Shown here in pieces: positions 14,396 to 16,270 of a stretch of DNA of 16,270 nucleotides. The stretch comes from UBA1738 sp964388835 (GTDB lineage Bacteria; Bacillota; Clostridia; UBA1381): assembly GCA_964388835.1 (NCBI GenBank), contig CAYMBZ010000036.1:1-16270 (forward strand). Reading direction: 5' to 3'. The notes beneath the pieces are model-generated. The model saw nothing but the letters and a program-made list of their open reading frames with translations, did not search any database and was not told where the DNA came from. Within the stretch, counting starts at the first letter, position 1, and each line of letters starts with the position of its first letter. The translations under genes were made by a program, and so were the position numbers.

Positions 14396-15889
14396 TTATT
14401 TTTCCACAGGAAATGCTTGGAAAACGGACTCGATTATATCCGTCGCCGTTACCGACGTTTCACATAACCTCTTCGCCGCAAAATCTCCCGCCGCAGCATG
14501 CAGATAAACTGCCGCACATGCCGCATATTCTGGCTTTTCCGCATTATGCGCAAGCGCCGCTGTCATTCCGGCAAGTACATCTCCGCTGCCGGCGGTTGCC
14601 ATTCCGCTGTTCCCGGTTATATTTACATACTGCTCTCCCTGCGGCGATGTTATTATACTATGATTTCCCTTCAAAACAAGTGTCACTCCGTATCTTTTCG
14701 AAAAATCACGGGAGACGGAAAATCTGTTTTGTTCAACATAATTTACGTCCTTACCGATAAGTCGCGCCATTTCTGCGGAATGTGGCGTTAAAATTATCTC
14801 AGCCTTTGCATTTTTCAGCATATCGAGATTTTTTGAAAGCGCATAAAGCCCGTCCGCATCAACCACAATCGGGACGTTTACGGAGGAAAGAATTCCTTTA
14901 AGTAAGGACAACACATAGTCCTCTCTGCCTATTCCGCAACCGAATAAAACAACATCGTATTCCTTTGCTTTTTCGATTACGTCATCAATATCGCGTTCAA
15001 ATCTTACCGGATATGTCATGGACGGCACAGAATTTATGTGGATAATTTCCGCAATTTCTTCCGGAACGCATGCCGTAACCGTACCCGCTCCCGACTTAAG
15101 CACTGCATTACATGCCATGCATACCGCTCCCGGCATGGTTTTGTTGCCGCCTATTACAAAAATCTTTCCGTAATCTCCCTTATGCGAGTTTGCATATCGT
15201 CTCGGCAGTATCTTCTCGATTAATTTTGAATCGGCTATACGTATATCCGGTTCTGAAGATTTAAACACTTCATCCGGCAATGATATATCCGCAACGGTTA
15301 CCTTTCCCGTAAACTCCGCCGCAGGATATAAAAGCATTCCCGTTTTGTATGCACCGAAAGTTACCGTCTTGTCGGCAATTACCGCAATCTCCGCCTCGCC
15401 GCTGTCCGCATTTATCCCCGAGGGAACATCTACCGACAGTACGAATTTTGCATAATCGTTTATTGTTTGTATAACTTCCGCCGCATTTCCGGATACGGTT
15501 CCTTTAAATCCTGTTCCGAAAATCGCATCAACCACACAATCCGCGGCTTGTATGTCGTATTTAAGTTCAGGCAAGTTATCCGCAGAATTCATTGCAACGC
15601 CCATGTTTTCCAAAATTCTGTAATTTGTAAGTGCATCGCCGACAAAATCCGTTCCCAAAACAAGGTAAATTTTCACATCCTTGCCCATTATAATAAGCTT
15701 CCTCGCTATGGCAAGTCCGTCACCGCCGTTATTTCCCTTTCCGCAAATTACCGCAACATGCTCAAAATTCTCTATCTCTCGCAGACAGGAATTCGCCGCA
15801 TTTTCCATAAGCACAATGCTCGGAATGTCGAATTCCTCCATTGCTCTTCGGTCCGCGCGCCGCATCTGCTCCGCATAACACACCCTCAT
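14396..15889 (-). CDS. nnr: Bifunctional NAD(P)H-hydrate epimerase/ADP-dependent NAD(P)H-hydrate dehydratase
   Basis: A metabolite-repair enzyme that returns damaged NADHX and NADPHX to NADH and NADPH. The N-terminal epimerase domain (about 1-205, YjeF_N) starts with the MRVCYAEQMRRAD block, followed by IVLMENAA at 25-32 and GKGNNGGDGLA at 50-60. The C-terminal ribokinase-like dehydratase (about 225-497) has YGKIFVIGG, a GAGTV segment and NSGMATAGSGDVLAG, with the likely catalytic Asp437 in GSGDVL at 434-439. With 497 residues both domains look complete. The start ATG at 15889 has GAGAGGT eight bases upstream, inside the end of acpS; the gap between the genes is six bases. Neighbouring acpS and alr is the usual context in Bacillota. 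Confidence 0.94.
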   Translation of the reverse strand: MRVCYAEQMRRADRRAMEEFDIPSIVLMENAANSCLREIENFEHVAVICGKGNNGGDGLAIARKLIIMGKDVKIYLVLGTDFVGDALTNYRILENMGVAMNSADNLPELKYDIQAADCVVDAIFGTGFKGTVSGNAAEVIQTINDYAKFVLSVDVPSGINADSGEAEIAVIADKTVTFGAYKTGMLLYPAAEFTGKVTVADISLPDEVFKSSEPDIRIADSKLIEKILPRRYANSHKGDYGKIFVIGGNKTMPGAVCMACNAVLKSGAGTVTACVPEEIAEIIHINSVPSMTYPVRFERDIDDVIEKAKEYDVVLFGCGIGREDYVLSLLKGILSSVNVPIVVDADGLYALSKNLDMLKNAKAEIILTPHSAEMARLIGKDVNYVEQNRFSVSRDFSKRYGVTLVLKGNHSIITSPQGEQYVNITGNSGMATAGSGDVLAGMTAALAHNAEKPEYAACAAVYLHAAAGDFAAKRLCETSVTATDIIESVFQAFPVEK

Positions 15890-15895
15890 ACTTAT

Positions 15896-16261
15896 CTACC
15901 TCTCAAGAACCACATATGCCATCGCAAAATCCGCCTCATGTGAAATCGATACAAACACTGAGCTTATTCCCATATCCTCAGCTGTTTTTTTCGCATCTCC
16001 CATGAGATTTACATACGGCTTTCCCATATTATCCCTAAGAACCTCAATATCACAGAGTCCGAAGTTTCTCACACCGGTTCCCAGTGCCTTTGAAAAAGCC
16101 TCTTTTACAGCAAAATTAGCCGCAACTGTCTGCGGCTTATTTCTTTTTTTATTTTCAAACAGTTTTTGCTCATTTTCAGTAAAGTACCTCTCCGAAAAAC
16201 GGTCTCCGGCAGACTCAATTCTGCTTATCGCGCACAAATCACAGCCAATCCCGAAAATCAT
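15896..16261 (-). CDS. acpS: Holo-[acyl-carrier-protein] synthase
   Basis: AcpS transfers 4'-phosphopantetheine from CoA to a serine of acyl carrier protein, activating fatty-acid synthesis. The 121 residues carry GIGCDLCAISRI at 4-15, with the Mg2+-binding Asp8, and FAVKEAFSKALGTG at 50-63, with the second ligand Glu54; both are family hallmarks. SVFVSISHEADFAMAYV near the end is the usual C-terminal strand pair. Length is normal. The start ATG at 16261 lies nine bases from the window edge. Its ribosome binding site and the operon promoter are not in view, so the first gene of the operon could be further right. Confidence 0.95.
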   Translation of the reverse strand: MIFGIGCDLCAISRIESAGDRFSERYFTENEQKLFENKKRNKPQTVAANFAVKEAFSKALGTGVRNFGLCDIEVLRDNMGKPYVNLMGDAKKTAEDMGISSVFVSISHEADFAMAYVVLER

Positions 16262-16270
16262 TTTCTATTC

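Noticed and set aside
15037..15045. Perfect DnaA box inside nnr
   Set aside because: A lone site in coding sequence without neighbours.
1..16270. tRNA, rRNA, CRISPR arrays, prophage or insertion-sequence genes
   Set aside because: None was seen. All large frames are explained by housekeeping genes, and no regular spacer-repeat pattern or transposase motif appears.

Overview
The window looks like chromosomal core DNA from a low-to-mid GC member of the Bacillota, most likely class Clostridia. Three things point there: the order S4-domain protein (yaaA)-recF-remB-gyrB, the order acpS-nnr-alr-antitoxin-mazF, and strong AGGAGG-type ribosome binding sites with some TTG/GTG starts. Genus cannot be read from the sequence.

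Layout. (1) Positions 1-3965: a class A penicillin-binding protein and an MgtE magnesium transporter, co-directional on +. A possible divergent gene start lies at the extreme left edge. (2) 3966-4318: a two-part hairpin acting as a bidirectional terminator, a 44-residue Asn/Ser/Lys-rich micro-gene on the - strand, and a clean sigma-A promoter for recJ. (3) 4319-11879: six + genes with gaps of 38 nt or less, or overlaps: recJ, a bifunctional Rel (p)ppGpp enzyme, yaaA, recF, remB and gyrB. They end in a strong terminator and are probably one long operon joining DNA repair, stringent response and DNA topology. dnaA, dnaN and gyrA, the usual neighbours of the recF-gyrB block, are not here. (4) 11880-12596: about 717 bases with no convincing gene, but with the gyrB terminator, a C-rich G-poor tract, a perfect 13-bp inverted repeat, a folded block of about 125 nt, two near-consensus DnaA boxes, and the terminator of the opposing operon. 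(5) 12597-16261: a - strand operon read right to left: acpS (carrier-protein activation), nnr (NAD(P)H-hydrate repair), alr (D-alanine for peptidoglycan), a shortened antitoxin and the mazF/EndoA toxin. The two operons converge on the non-coding region.

Most of the window is ordinary housekeeping sequence. The least explained items are the Asn-rich micro-protein, the antitoxin that keeps its toxin-binding half but shows no ribbon-helix-helix domain, the folded block downstream of gyrB, and a six-codon ORF with a strong ribosome binding site downstream of mazF. Nothing here is clearly a new defence or biosynthetic system.
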